From: Bacteroidota bacterium | GTDB lineage: Bacteria; Bacteroidota; Bacteroidia; Palsa-965 | Length of the DNA stretch: 57,294 nt | Reading direction: 5' to 3' | NCBI GenBank assembly: GCA_021299855.1 | Contig: JAJTEY010000021.1 | Coordinates: 1-57,294, forward strand | Shown here: piece after piece, positions 1 to 11,743 of the stretch | Numbering within the stretch: position 1 is the first letter of the stretch | Layout of the letters: every line of letters starts with the position of its first letter | Program-made: the position numbers and the translations under genes | The notes under the pieces: generated by a model | What the model saw: the letters and a program-made list of their open reading frames with translations, nothing else | What the model was told of the DNA's origin: nothing | The model's database searches: none

Positions 1-2
1 TC

Positions 3-797
3 GGATTTATTGAGGTGGGAACGTTAACGCCTAAACCGCAACCGGGCAACGATAAACCCCGCATGTTTCGTTTACCGCAAGATGGCGGACTCATCAATCG
101 TATGGGTTTTAATAACGGAGGCGTTCAGGCTGCTGTGCAACGTTTAAAGAACAGAAAAACCAACGTGTTGATTGGTGGCAACATCGGTAAAAATAAAGTA
201 ACACCCAACGAAGAAGCCACCAACGATTATGTCGTTTGTTTTGATGCTTTGCATGATGTGGTAGATTATTTTGTGGTGAATGTAAGTTCTCCGAACACGC
301 CCGGTTTACGCGATCTGCAGGATAAAGAACCGCTTACCGCATTGCTGAACACCTTGCAGGAACGCAATTCCCAAATGCAGCATCCTAAGCCCATCTTTTT
401 GAAAATTGCGCCGGACTTGACCGATTCGCAACTGGATGATATTATCGCGATTGTTTCGGATTCGAAAATTGCAGGTGTTATTGCAACCAATACAACTATC
501 GACAGAAGTAAACTGACTACCGCAAAAGAACGTGTAGAAGCTGTCGGTGCGGGCGGATTGAGTGGAAAACCCTTGACCAAACGAGCGACGGAAGTCATCC
601 GATATTTACACACCAAATCCAACGGAAGTTTTCCGATTATCGGTGTAGGAGGTATTCACTCCGAACAAGATGCATTGGAAAAACTCGAGGCGGGTGCGCG
701 TTTGGTACAATTGTACACGGGATTCATTTACGAAGGACCGGGCTTGGTGAAACGCATTAACAAAGCCATTTTAAAGCAACGATTACAACAACAATGA
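3..797 (+). CDS. pyrD: Dihydroorotate dehydrogenase (quinone), class 2, 5'-truncated by the window edge
   Basis: This enzyme oxidises dihydroorotate to orotate in pyrimidine synthesis and passes electrons to membrane quinone. The open frame runs in from the window edge: GFIEVGT precedes the first possible start (GTG at 15), and this matches the conserved VEVGTxTPxPQPGN segment inside the family, so the N-terminus lies outside the window. Seen in order: QPGN, the GGNIGKNK loop, [11 protein letters not shown] with the catalytic serine typical of class 2, the LKIAPDL strand, [11 protein letters not shown], and GVGGI with QLYTGF near the C-terminus for FMN phosphate binding. Its TGA overlaps the ATG of the next gene (ATGA), suggesting co-transcription. 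Confidence 0.96.
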   Translation, partial: GFIEVGTLTPKPQPGNDKPRMFRLPQDGGLINRMGFNNGGVQAAVQRLKNRKTNVLIGGNIGKNKVTPNEEATNDYVVCFDALHDVVDYFVVNVSSPNTPGLRDLQDKEPLTALLNTLQERNSQMQHPKPIFLKIAPDLTDSQLDDIIAIVSDSKIAGVIATNTTIDRSKLTTAKERVEAVGAGGLSGKPLTKRATEVIRYLHTKSNGSFPIIGVGGIHSEQDALEKLEAGARLVQLYTGFIYEGPGLVKRINKAILKQRLQQQ

Positions 798-1501
798 TAC
801 AGTTAGTAGAATGTCCGCGTGATGCGATGCAGGGAATTCATGAGTTTATTGAAACACCTCGAAAGGTGGCGCTCATCAATTCAATTTTGAAATGCGGCTT
901 TCATACCGTCGATTTCGGAAGTTTTGTTTCGCCTAAAGCTATTCCTCAAATGCGCGATACGGCTGATGTATTGAGTCAGTTGGAATTGGATACAACATCT
1001 TCTAAACTGTTGGCTATTATTGCGAACGAGCGGGGAGCTGAAGATGCGGTGGCATTTGATGAAATCACTTACCTGGGTTATCCGTTTTCGATTTCAGAAA
1101 CATTTCAACTGCGCAATACCAATGCAACCATCGAACAATCGTTGAGCAGAGTAGAGGCCATTCAGCGTTTGTGTGTTGCAAAAAATAAAAAGCTGGTGGT
1201 ATATATTTCTATGGCATTCGGGAATCCTTACGGTGATGAATGGCATCCGGAAATTGCAATTCGTTGGACAAAAAAATTATCCGAATTGGGAATTGAAATC
1301 ATTGCATTGGCCGATACGGTAGGCGTTTCTAATCCCGAAAATATTTCTCAATTGTTCGGGGCTGTTATTCCAGAATTTCCACAACTCACGATCGGTGCAC
1401 ATTTGCACACTACTCCCGATGCGTGGAAAGAAAAAATGACTGCTGCCTGGCAAGCCGGTTGTCGTCGCTACGATCATGCATCAGAACTCACGTTTCATTA
1501 A
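794..1501 (+). CDS. Hydroxymethylglutaryl-CoA lyase-like protein, C-terminally truncated
   Basis: This is a TIM-barrel HMGL-like protein. Family members cleave HMG-CoA to acetoacetate and acetyl-CoA in leucine breakdown. Seen: [10 protein letters not shown] near the start (the metal-binding Asp region), [22 protein letters not shown], and GAHLHTT, which corresponds to the metal-binding His-x-His. The protein stops after AGCRRYD. In the family this is followed by a glycine-rich loop carrying the catalytic cysteine (GGCPxA) and a C-terminal helix. None of these is present here or in the other frames downstream. At 235 residues it is about 50 short. Its stop codon overlaps the stop of the convergent phosphatase gene. 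It is probably inactive unless the truncation is an assembly artefact. Confidence 0.8.
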   Translation: MIQLVECPRDAMQGIHEFIETPRKVALINSILKCGFHTVDFGSFVSPKAIPQMRDTADVLSQLELDTTSSKLLAIIANERGAEDAVAFDEITYLGYPFSISETFQLRNTNATIEQSLSRVEAIQRLCVAKNKKLVVYISMAFGNPYGDEWHPEIAIRWTKKLSELGIEIIALADTVGVSNPENISQLFGAVIPEFPQLTIGAHLHTTPDAWKEKMTAAWQAGCRRYDHASELTFH

Positions 1502-3710
1502 ACGCGAACTCCAATTACACAGATATCATCCACTTGCTCGAATTGACCTTTCCAGTCATCGAATATGCCTGCTAATTGTTGTCCTTGCGCAATAATATCC
1601 TGATCTGCAATTTGGCTTAACACATTGCGGAACTGGTTGGATTTAAATTTCTTTCCTTTCGGACCTCCGAATTGATCTGCAAATCCATCGGAGAACAAAT
1701 AGAACACATCTCCGTGCTCCAAAGCGATTTTGTGTTCCACAAATTGTTTGTTCGTGTCATTATCACCACCAATGGATACCTTAACGGGCTTTATCAATTC
1801 GAAGTTGCCGTCTCCGGATTTTCGGAATAAAATGATAGGACGATTGGCACCTGAGTACGTTAATGTTCGTGTTTGTTCATTCCATGCGCACAATGCAATG
1901 TCCATACTGTCGCGCATGCCCACATTCGCATCCTGATGGAGTTGCGCACGAATGCCGTCATCGATGCGTTTTAGTATAGTTGCAGGACTGACTTCCTTTT
2001 GTTCTGAACTGACAGCAGTAAGTTGTGAGGAGCACAACACGCTCATGAACGCTCCGGGAACCCCGTGTCCTGTACAATCGGCTACTGCAACCAATTTGAT
2101 TTCATCTTGTTGATGATCCAGTAAAAATCACCACTGACAATATCTTTCGGGCGATAAAACACAAAACTTCCGGGAAATGCCAAACGAAATGCATCGTCAA
2201 CCGGCAATATGGCTTGCTGAATTCGCTTCGCATAGCGTATACTGTCTGTGATGTCTCGATTCTTCGATTCAATCTGATCAAATGCAAATTGTAATCGTTG
2301 TTGCGCTTTTCTGTTCTCTCGCTGACGAATGAGGAAGAAGGCCACAATAAGCACAATTACAACAATGCCGGATATGATCAGCAGCTTGTAAAAGTTTTGC
2401 TGTGCTTCCGATTTTAACGCAATTTCTCGTTGTTCGATTTTAAGCTGTTCAAGTTCACGTGCTTGTTGATCCATATCGTATCGCGCACGCATTTCTTCGC
2501 TATGACGGTTAGATTCGTCATTTAATAACGAGTCCTTTAAAGACAAAGCAATATCTGCATGAAACAAGGCATCAGAATATTTTCCTAACGCACGATAAGC
2601 TTTCGACAACTCAATAGCTCCTTGCAAACGATGTGACAAACTTCCAATCGCTTTAGCAATGGAATCGCCACGAAGAATCATTGCCAATCCCGATGAGGCA
2701 ACGCCATCTTCAACAGCCATAGCACCCAATGCAAACAATGAACTCGCAATACCCGCTTTATCTTGCACTTCTTCGCGGCATTTCAGTGATAACTCGAATT
2801 CTTTTTTCGCTTCTTTTCGTTTACCCAAACTCAATAAGACTTCGCCTTTATTTTTATGGACAATACCCAATCCGCGTTTATCACCGGCTTCTTCCCGCAA
2901 TTTCATGGCAATGTCAAAATAAAACAATGCCGAATCGGGATTCGAATTCATGTACAATGAACCGATGTTGTTATAGGTTGAAGCCAGATCTTTCTTGTTA
3001 TCCGCTTTGCTTTTGTAATAAATCGACTTACGAAAGAACTTCAACGCATCTTCATCCTTCTTTTGATTCATGTACACCGATCCGATATTGTTCATGAGTT
3101 TCCCCATGAGTCCCGGATCTTTGTCTTTAAATAATTCCGCGATTGACAGGCATTTAAAATATAAATCTAATGCTTGTGTATAGTCCCCAATGCTGTTGTA
3201 CAACAAACCCAAGTTTAACAATACCGTTGCTTTGCCCAAAGTGTCATTGGTGTATTCTCGAAATGCCAGTGCTTCCTGAAAATTTTTAAGCGCAGGTTTG
3301 TATTCACCTATACGCAACAACAAATAGCCGTATGTGTTTTGGACGTTATCAAGACTAAATGTATCGCGCTGTGTTTTTAAAATGGAAATAGCTTTGTCGT
3401 AATACGGTTTCGCTTCCTCATTTTGTTGCAAATGATCTAATGCATTTCCGGTATAATAACTCCAATCACCGATATTGATTGGATCTCCGCTTTTTTCTGC
3501 AGCTGCCAGTTGCTCCTTACAAATGGTTAGTGTACTATCAGGATTCAACTTACGAATAGCGAAATAGTACTGGCTGCGAACCTTTCGGTCATTCGGTTTT
3601 TTTGCAAGTACTTGTGTCAGGCTATCTGCTTTACTTTTCTGAGCGTAGCAAATTTGATCAGAAGATAAAAGAAAATAAACCGAGATTAAACAGATGAAAT
3701 AGCGCGTCAT
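1498..3710 (-). pseudogene. TPR-repeat, membrane-anchored SpoIIE-type serine phosphatase, frameshifted
   Basis: Two frames together make one familiar Bacteroidota architecture. The N-terminal part has a signal peptide (start chosen at ATG 3710, MTRYFICLISVYF...), about seven TPR repeats, one membrane segment (LLIISGIVVIVLIVAFFLI) and a coiled coil. It ends at the start of the PP2C/SpoIIE domain (FYRPKDIVSGDFYW). The other frame resumes with LVAVADCTGHGVPGAFMS and runs to DICVIGVRV. Frames change near 2110-2125. One extra G after the TGG codon (plus-strand CC at 2118-2119) would join them as DFYW-DHQQDEIKLVAVADC. Such proteins dephosphorylate anti-sigma antagonists or similar partners. The break is either a real mutation or a one-base consensus error. 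Confidence 0.85.
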
Positions 3711-3762
3711 AAAATACACGGCTAATGTAAGAAATTGCCTATTCCATTTACAATTCAAGGTG

Positions 3763-3770
3763 TATCTTTG
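3763..3770 (+). promoter_or_regulatory. Bacteroidota -7 box (TATCTTTG) for the WcaF-type gene
   Basis: TATCTTTG matches TAnnTTTG and ends five bases before the ATG at 3776 (another ATG lies at 3771). No TTG stands at the ideal -33 distance. Transcription would start at or next to the start codon, so the mRNA is predicted to be leaderless. Confidence 0.5.
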
Positions 3771-3775
3771 ATGTC

Positions 3776-6363
<2,588 letters not shown>

Positions 6364-6367
6364 GAAC

Positions 6368-6913
6368 ATGTCGGGTTTTGATGCGATAAGATCTTTTTTG
6401 TTACGACGCAAAATTAATGCGCATCCTTTCCGGTTGCAACGTGCAAAACGCATATGTAATATGGAACAGGCTGTTACAGTTGGAATATTGTATTCCTTTC
6501 GTGACCGGGAAGAGTTTGAATTGATTCGCAAATATGTATCCTATTTGCGCGAGATGAAAAAGAAGGTGAAGTGTTTGGTGTATTACGAAACCAAGCAAGA
6601 ACCATACGTTTCCTATTCGAAAATAGATTTCGATTTTGTGGGTAAGAAATCGCATGCACCAACAGGAGTGCCGACAGATCATTTGATTACGAATTTTATT
6701 GAAGAAGAATTTGACATTTTGATCGATATCAATTTTACATCAGCACTGGTACTAACATACACGACTGCGGTTTCTCGTGCGAACTTTAAAGTGGGCCGCA
6801 CGGATCAGTATCAGGATGATTACGATTTGTTACTAGCAACCACAAAAGATAATGGAGTGAAAGCCTTCTTGCGTGAAACGGATACGTATTTGCAGATGAT
6901 AAACAAATCGTAA
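6368..6913 (+). CDS. Conserved Bacteroidota protein of unknown function (DUF6913-like)
   Basis: This 181-residue soluble protein has no enzyme motif I can identify. It begins with a basic segment (FLLRRKINAHPFRLQRAKR), then a strand-rich domain with VTVGILYSF, KVKCLVYYE, FDILIDINFTS and a SRANFKVGR element. That pattern fits the small DUF6913-type family often found in Bacteroidota, recalled from memory rather than searched. It lies 4 bases after ligA and 1 base before aat, so the three are likely one transcript. No catalytic role should be inferred. Confidence 0.7.
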   Translation: MSGFDAIRSFLLRRKINAHPFRLQRAKRICNMEQAVTVGILYSFRDREEFELIRKYVSYLREMKKKVKCLVYYETKQEPYVSYSKIDFDFVGKKSHAPTGVPTDHLITNFIEEEFDILIDINFTSALVLTYTTAVSRANFKVGRTDQYQDDYDLLLATTKDNGVKAFLRETDTYLQMINKS

Positions 6914-6914
6914 A

Positions 6915-7544
6915 ATGGCAATTGAGCCGTTTCCTCCGGTTACTTATGCTGATGAAGACGGATTGCTAGCTGTGGGTGGCGATCTGAGTACCGAGCGATT
7001 ATTGTTAGCATACAATTCAGGCATCTTTCCATGGTATAGTGAAGGACAACTTATTTTGTGGTGGAGTCCTGATCCGCGTTTTGTTCTATTTCCTGAAGAA
7101 CTGATCGTTTCTAAATCCATGCAAAAAGTAATTCGTCGTGGTGAATTTGAAATTACCATGAATATGGACTTTGCAAGTGTAATTGAACACTGTGCTCAAG
7201 TTAAGCGTAAAGGACAGCGAGGTACATGGATTACTGAAGATATGAAGCGCGCTTATATTCAACTACATCAATTGGGATATGCGATGAGTGTAGAAGCACG
7301 AAAGAACGGAGAATTGGTAGGAGGGTTGTACGGTGTAAAAATTATTGGGCCTAAAGGGGCGGTGTTTTGCGGAGAAAGTATGTTTTCATTACTGCCTAAT
7401 GCCTCCAAAGCTGCATTCATTAAGTTGTTGCAGATGCAGCAGTTCGCCATCATCGACTGTCAGGTTTACACGGACCATCTCGAATCATTAGGTGCTTGTA
7501 TGATTTCCCGTGTTGAATATTTAAAATATCTTCCTTCTAAATAA
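6915..7544 (+). CDS. aat: Leucyl/phenylalanyl-tRNA--protein transferase
   Basis: Aat moves Leu or Phe from its tRNA to proteins with an N-terminal Arg or Lys, marking them for ClpAP-type degradation in the N-end rule pathway. The 209-residue length is normal. Motifs seen: FPPVTYADEDGLLAVGGDLS, YNSGIFPWYSEG, WWSPDPRFVLFPEE, RGTWITEDMKRAYIQLHQLG, GGLYGVKIG-type segment, GESMFSLLPNASKAAF, and CQVYTDHLESLGA near the C-terminus. It starts one base after the stop of the preceding gene. Confidence 0.97.
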   Translation: MAIEPFPPVTYADEDGLLAVGGDLSTERLLLAYNSGIFPWYSEGQLILWWSPDPRFVLFPEELIVSKSMQKVIRRGEFEITMNMDFASVIEHCAQVKRKGQRGTWITEDMKRAYIQLHQLGYAMSVEARKNGELVGGLYGVKIIGPKGAVFCGESMFSLLPNASKAAFIKLLQMQQFAIIDCQVYTDHLESLGACMISRVEYLKYLPSK

Positions 7545-7590
7545 TCCACACCCGTTGATAACTGCTTGTGGCAACGTGGTTAAATCCTCG

Positions 7591-7598
7591 TAATTTTG
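7591..7598 (+). promoter_or_regulatory. Bacteroidota -7 box (TAATTTTG) for dapA
   Basis: TAATTTTG matches TAnnTTTG and ends five bases before the chosen dapA ATG at 7604. A TTG at 7566-7568 lies 22 bases upstream, slightly longer than the usual 19-21. The predicted transcript would start at or beside the ATG. Confidence 0.5.
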
Positions 7599-7603
7599 CG
7601 TTA

Positions 7604-8509
7604 ATGGCAGCGAAAAAATCTTCCCCCAAAAGTCCTTTCACAGGCACCGGTGTTGCAGTAGTAACACCATTTAAAAAAGACAGCAGCATTGATTTTCTGT
7701 CGTTGAAAAAAATTATTGAGCACATCATTAAAGGAAAGTGTGAGTACCTCGTAATTATGGGTACTACCGGTGAAGCGCCGGCTTTATCGAAACAGGAGAA
7801 AACCGATGTGTTGCAATTTGCTTTGCAGATAGCAGGCAATCGTGTTCCTGTGGTGTATGGAATAGGAGGAAACAACACGGCGGAAGTAGTGCGTCAATTG
7901 GAAACAACTGATTTGATTGGAGTAAGTGGAATTCTCTCTGTTGCGCCTTATTACAATAAGCCCAATCAGAAGGGGCTTTATGCGCATTACAAAGAAGTGG
8001 CAGAAGCTTCACCGTTGCCTGTAATTCTCTACAATGTTCCGGGAAGAACCGGTATGAACATGACCGCAGATACCACGTTGAAGTTGGCTCATGATTTTAA
8101 AAGGCTCGTTGCCGTGAAGGAAGCTTCGGGTAATATGGAACAAATCATGACCATCATTAAAGATAAACCTTCCGATTTCTTGGTCATTTCCGGTGACGAT
8201 GCACTGACCATGCCATTAATCGCGGCAGGTGCAGACGGTGTGATTTCTGTTGTAGCGAATGCGTTCCCGACTAAATTCTCCGAGATGGTTCGTGCTTCAT
8301 TGCAAGGTGATTTGGTTAAAGCACGGAAACTGCATTACGATATGCTCAAGGTAACACAGTTGTTTTTTACAGATGGAAATCCGGGTGGTGTAAAAGTGGC
8401 GCTGGAAACACAGAAGTTAGGTGCTGCATATTTGCGCTTGCCGTTGTATCCGGTTAATGAAAGTGTTGCCAAATCTATTAAAGCAGAAACCAAGAAGCTA
8501 GTGCGATAG
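7604..8509 (+). CDS. dapA: 4-hydroxy-tetrahydrodipicolinate synthase
   Basis: DapA condenses pyruvate with aspartate semialdehyde, the first committed step to diaminopimelate and lysine. ATG 7604 was chosen over an in-frame GTG at 7568 because a -7 promoter box (7591-7598) lies between them. The protein then has 301 residues. Seen: GTGVAVVTPF, GTTGEAPALS (pyruvate-binding loop), the active-site Tyr in ILYNVPGRTG (about residue 143), the Schiff-base Lys in VAVKEASGN (about 172), and ISGDDALTMPLIAAGADGVISV. It is followed by a hairpin terminator, so it appears to be a single-gene transcript. The stop is TAG. Confidence 0.97.
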   Translation: MAAKKSSPKSPFTGTGVAVVTPFKKDSSIDFLSLKKIIEHIIKGKCEYLVIMGTTGEAPALSKQEKTDVLQFALQIAGNRVPVVYGIGGNNTAEVVRQLETTDLIGVSGILSVAPYYNKPNQKGLYAHYKEVAEASPLPVILYNVPGRTGMNMTADTTLKLAHDFKRLVAVKEASGNMEQIMTIIKDKPSDFLVISGDDALTMPLIAAGADGVISVVANAFPTKFSEMVRASLQGDLVKARKLHYDMLKVTQLFFTDGNPGGVKVALETQKLGAAYLRLPLYPVNESVAKSIKAETKKLVR

Positions 8510-8530
8510 TATTACTATCATAAATTATTT

Positions 8531-8572
8531 AGGATTCATGAGGTCGCAGTGCTTGATGAATCCTTTTTTTTT
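8531..8572 (+). terminator. Intrinsic terminator after dapA
   Basis: AGGATTCAT (8531-8539) pairs perfectly with ATGAATCCT (8556-8564) across a 16-base loop, and a run of T follows directly to 8572. This is a standard Rho-independent terminator shape ending the dapA transcript. Confidence 0.8.
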
Positions 8573-8583
8573 CGCGTACTTTG
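8553..8583 (+). promoter_or_regulatory. Weak candidate promoter for the T9SS cargo gene at 8658
   Basis: TTG at 8553-8555, 21 bases, then TACTTTG at 8577-8583, which is the Bacteroidota -7 motif with one fewer spacer base. It would give a leader of about 70 bases. It overlaps the right arm of the dapA terminator, which lowers confidence. Confidence 0.3.
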
Positions 8584-8657
8584 AGATATTCCCGAGCAAA
8601 AAAAGTGAGAGCTGATATTCACGATCAAACAAACAAAATAACCAACCAAATTTCAGA

Positions 8658-11057
8658 ATGAAAAAAATTGCGCTACTGGCTGCCGGCATTACGCTGTGCG
8701 GATCCATGTTATGGGCACAAAACCTGAATGTTACGTTTCAGGCTCAACTCCCCAATTCAGGTAATACTACATTGGCCAATATCTGCGGTTATACCGACGA
8801 ATTAGGCAATGAGTATGCATTGCTCGGTCATTCACAAGGAATGATTGTAGTGGACGTAACTGTTCCGAATAATCCAACGGTTGTTACTCAAATTCCTAAC
8901 GTAAACAATCTATGGAAGGAAATTAAAGTATACGGCGATTATGCTTACGTAACAACGGAAGGGTCGGGCGGAGCGCTTCAGATCGTAGATTTATCACCTT
9001 TGCCGCAAAGCTCAACATTGCCAAGTCACTTCTATTTCGGAGACGGAGCAATCAACAATCAGTTAAGCACAGTACATGCCCTTCATATCGATACCACCAA
9101 AGGATATTGTTATTTGTTCGGGACTAACATCGGACAAGGAGGTGCAATTGTTTTAGATTTAAATACCGACCCTTATAACCCTGCGTATGCAGGAGTTTAC
9201 GATAACCTCGGTTACGTTCACGACGGTTATGTAGATAATGATACGTTATATGCAAGTCATATTTACGCCGGTTATTTCGCAATAGTTAACATGGCTAACA
9301 AAGCTAACCCTGTTGTAATTTCTACTCAAGCAACACCAACTAACTTTACGCACAACACCTGGATCAGTGATGATCGTAAGTTTATCTTCACTACCGACGA
9401 GAATACCAATTCGTATTTGGGAGCTTACGATGTTTCCAATCCGAATAGCGTAACCGAGGTAGATCGAATTCAATCGCAATTCCCCAATTCAGGATCTGTC
9501 GTGCATAACACACACATCTTAAACAATTGGGCGGTTACTTCTTGGTACAAAGATGGATTTGTGATCACAGATATTACCCGACCACATAACATGGTTAATG
9601 TTGGCTGGTACGATACGTTCAATGGCACCGGAAATGGTTTTGAAGGGGCGTGGGGTGTGTTCCCTTATTTTCCTTCAGGAACAATTGTTGTATCAAATAT
9701 TGATGAAGGTTTGTTTGTGTTCTCTCCGAATTATGTGCGTGCCTGTTATTTGGAAGGTTCTGTTATGGATAGTTTGTGTGGCACACCGATTCCGGGAGTT
9801 ACTGTTACAATTTCGTCCGTTAACATAACCGAACAATCCAATGTGAGTGGTGAATTTTATACCGGAACTCCGACTCCGGGAACATATACAGTAACATTCA
9901 GTAAGCCGGGTTACGTTACAAAAACGTTTACTAATGTGGTGTTTGCTCCGGGACAAGTAAACTTGTTCAACATTAATATGTATGCTCCCGGTGCGGTGAA
10001 TTTAACAGGCACTGTGGATGACACCTCATCAACGGCATTGCCGGGAAGTTTTGTTTTGGTGGAGAACGCTAATAACATATACAATTTCGTTGCAGATAAC
10101 AACGGTGATTTCAGTAGCTGTAATGTTATCTCAGATGAATACGATATCACTTCAGGTTTGTGGGGTTATCAGACGATTTGTTATTTGGATTCTGTTAATC
10201 AGAATAATCCAACATTAAACCTGCAATTGAATCCTGGTTATTACGATGATTTCACTTTTGATTTCGGATGGACAATTTCAGGCACAGCAACAGCGGGTAC
10301 ATGGGAACGCGGTATTCCGGTTGGAACAACATACAATACATTAAATGATGCGAATCCGGGCGTTGATGCCACAGGAGATTGCTCACGTTATGCATACGTA
10401 ACAGGCAATGGCGGAGGAAACGTTTCTTCGGATGATGTGGACGGTGGTTCAACTACGTTGCGTTCTCCTGTGATGAATCTTACGACATACAATGATCCTT
10501 GGATTCATTATTCACGTTGGTTTTTTAACGATGGCGGTTCGGGCAATCCAAACGACTCATTAGTTATTCGTTTAACAGATGGTTTTACTACCGTTACTTT
10601 GGAAAAGGTAACTGCAAACACACCAAACAACTCATCCTGGGTTCGTAGAAGTTTCCGTGTAAGCGATTATTTCACCCCTAATGCGAACATGCGAGTTATT
10701 GTTGAAACTGCAGATTTACAACCCGGCCACCTGGTAGAAGCAGGCTTCGATCATTTCCTGGTAGTAGATTCCAATGCAGCAAGTGTTCCCGTAATTCGTG
10801 GAAATGATTTTGATGTTGTTGCGGCTCCAAGTCCGTTTGGCGATTTCACTACGATCCAGTTCAATATGGGTAATTCATTTAACGGTAATGCACTACTTAC
10901 AGTAACTGATATCAGTGGAAGAATTGTTGAAACGGTAAACGTAACAACTGGACAAGGGCAATTAAATATCGGAAGCGGATTAGCGGAAGGAATTTACGTT
11001 GTACGAATTACTTCGGGCAACAGTAATGCGATTCTGCGAATTGTGAAATCGAAATAG
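8658..11057 (+). CDS. Secreted choice-of-anchor-B/LVIVD-repeat protein with T9SS sorting domain
   Basis: This 799-residue protein has a signal peptide (MKKIALLAAGITLCGSMLWAQ). The first ~370 residues carry LVIVD-type beta-propeller repeats (GMIVVDVTVPNNP, GALQIVDLS, YFAIVNMANKANP, FVITDITRP), the arrangement of choice-of-anchor B proteins. A carboxypeptidase-regulatory-like beta-sandwich follows (GSVMDSLCGTPIPGVTVTISS at about 370-450), then a jelly-roll-like region. The C-terminal T9SS type A domain (about 725-799) has DISGRIVETVN and GIYVVRITSGN before a short basic end. It is predicted to be exported by Sec, then secreted or surface-attached by T9SS. The substrate is unknown. It ends in TAG, one base before coaE. 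Confidence 0.88.
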   Translation: MKKIALLAAGITLCGSMLWAQNLNVTFQAQLPNSGNTTLANICGYTDELGNEYALLGHSQGMIVVDVTVPNNPTVVTQIPNVNNLWKEIKVYGDYAYVTTEGSGGALQIVDLSPLPQSSTLPSHFYFGDGAINNQLSTVHALHIDTTKGYCYLFGTNIGQGGAIVLDLNTDPYNPAYAGVYDNLGYVHDGYVDNDTLYASHIYAGYFAIVNMANKANPVVISTQATPTNFTHNTWISDDRKFIFTTDENTNSYLGAYDVSNPNSVTEVDRIQSQFPNSGSVVHNTHILNNWAVTSWYKDGFVITDITRPHNMVNVGWYDTFNGTGNGFEGAWGVFPYFPSGTIVVSNIDEGLFVFSPNYVRACYLEGSVMDSLCGTPIPGVTVTISSVNITEQSNVSGEFYTGTPTPGTYTVTFSKPGYVTKTFTNVVFAPGQVNLFNINMYAPGAVNLTGTVDDTSSTALPGSFVLVENANNIYNFVADNNGDFSSCNVISDEYDITSGLWGYQTICYLDSVNQNNPTLNLQLNPGYYDDFTFDFGWTISGTATAGTWERGIPVGTTYNTLNDANPGVDATGDCSRYAYVTGNGGGNVSSDDVDGGSTTLRSPVMNLTTYNDPWIHYSRWFFNDGGSGNPNDSLVIRLTDGFTTVTLEKVTANTPNNSSWVRRSFRVSDYFTPNANMRVIVETADLQPGHLVEAGFDHFLVVDSNAASVPVIRGNDFDVVAAPSPFGDFTTIQFNMGNSFNGNALLTVTDISGRIVETVNVTTGQGQLNIGSGLAEGIYVVRITSGNSNAILRIVKSK

Positions 11058-11058
11058 C

Positions 11059-11643
11059 ATGAAGCGTATCGGGTTGACAGGTGGAATTGGAAGCGGCAAA
11101 ACTACGGTTGCTGAAGTTTTCAAAACCCTTGGAATTCCGGTGTTTTTGGCTGATGAAGAAGCACGTCGTATTCAAAATGAAGTCGAAACTGTAAAGAATA
11201 AGATACAACAAGTGTTGGGAGATGTTTATGACATCAACGGCACTTTAAATCGTAAACGGGTTGCTGAACTGGTGTTTGGCAACCCGTCTTTATTGGAGCA
11301 ACTCAATCAAATTGTTCATCCTGCCGTAAAAGATGCATTCGAGAAGTTTGTGGCGTCACACACTGATGCCCCCTATGTTATTCGCGAAGCAGCGATATTG
11401 TTCGAATCGGGTTCGTACAAAGATTTGGATGCCGTAATCGCGGTTGTTGCGCCGGAGGAAATTCGCATTAATCGTGTTATGAATCGTGACAGTTCAACGA
11501 AAGAGCAAGTGCAGCAGCGCATTCAAGCACAATGGAGTGACGAAGAAAAAGTAAGACGGTCTCAGTTTGTTATTATCAATGACGGTAAGGAAATGATTTT
11601 GCCTGCTATTGTAAACATTCATGAGGAATTGATGAAAGCATGA
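11059..11643 (+). CDS. coaE: Dephospho-CoA kinase
   Basis: CoaE phosphorylates dephospho-CoA at the ribose 3' position, the last step of coenzyme A synthesis. It has 194 residues, normal for the family. The P-loop GGIGSGKT spans residues 8-15. FLADEEARRI matches the conserved DADxIxR-like segment, HPAVKDAFEKF the lid helix, and IREAAILFESG the conserved substrate-binding stretch. It starts one base after the preceding T9SS gene, an odd partner that may only share a transcript. A strong bidirectional hairpin lies downstream. Confidence 0.96.
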   Translation: MKRIGLTGGIGSGKTTVAEVFKTLGIPVFLADEEARRIQNEVETVKNKIQQVLGDVYDINGTLNRKRVAELVFGNPSLLEQLNQIVHPAVKDAFEKFVASHTDAPYVIREAAILFESGSYKDLDAVIAVVAPEEIRINRVMNRDSSTKEQVQQRIQAQWSDEEKVRRSQFVIINDGKEMILPAIVNIHEELMKA

Positions 11644-11689
11644 GTTCATTTCAAGAACAGAAAAGTGAACATCGTATTCTTTCTAATTT

Positions 11690-11733
11690 ACAAAAACAAG
11701 AGCCGCATCTCATGATGCGGCTCTTGTTTTTGT
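11690..11733. terminator. Bidirectional terminator between coaE and glyA
   Basis: A perfect 20-base-pair stem (11690-11709 with 11714-11733) closes on the 4-base loop TCAT. The core is GC-rich (AGCCGCATC). The outer part reads ACAAAAACAAG on one side and CTTGTTTTTGT on the other, so T-rich tracts end both the rightward coaE and the leftward glyA transcripts. Confidence 0.9.
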
Positions 11734-11743
11734 GTTCTCCGAA

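Noticed and set aside
2659-3097. Plus-strand frames opposite the TPR domain
   Set aside because: They mirror a well-supported minus-strand gene and encode no recognisable domain.
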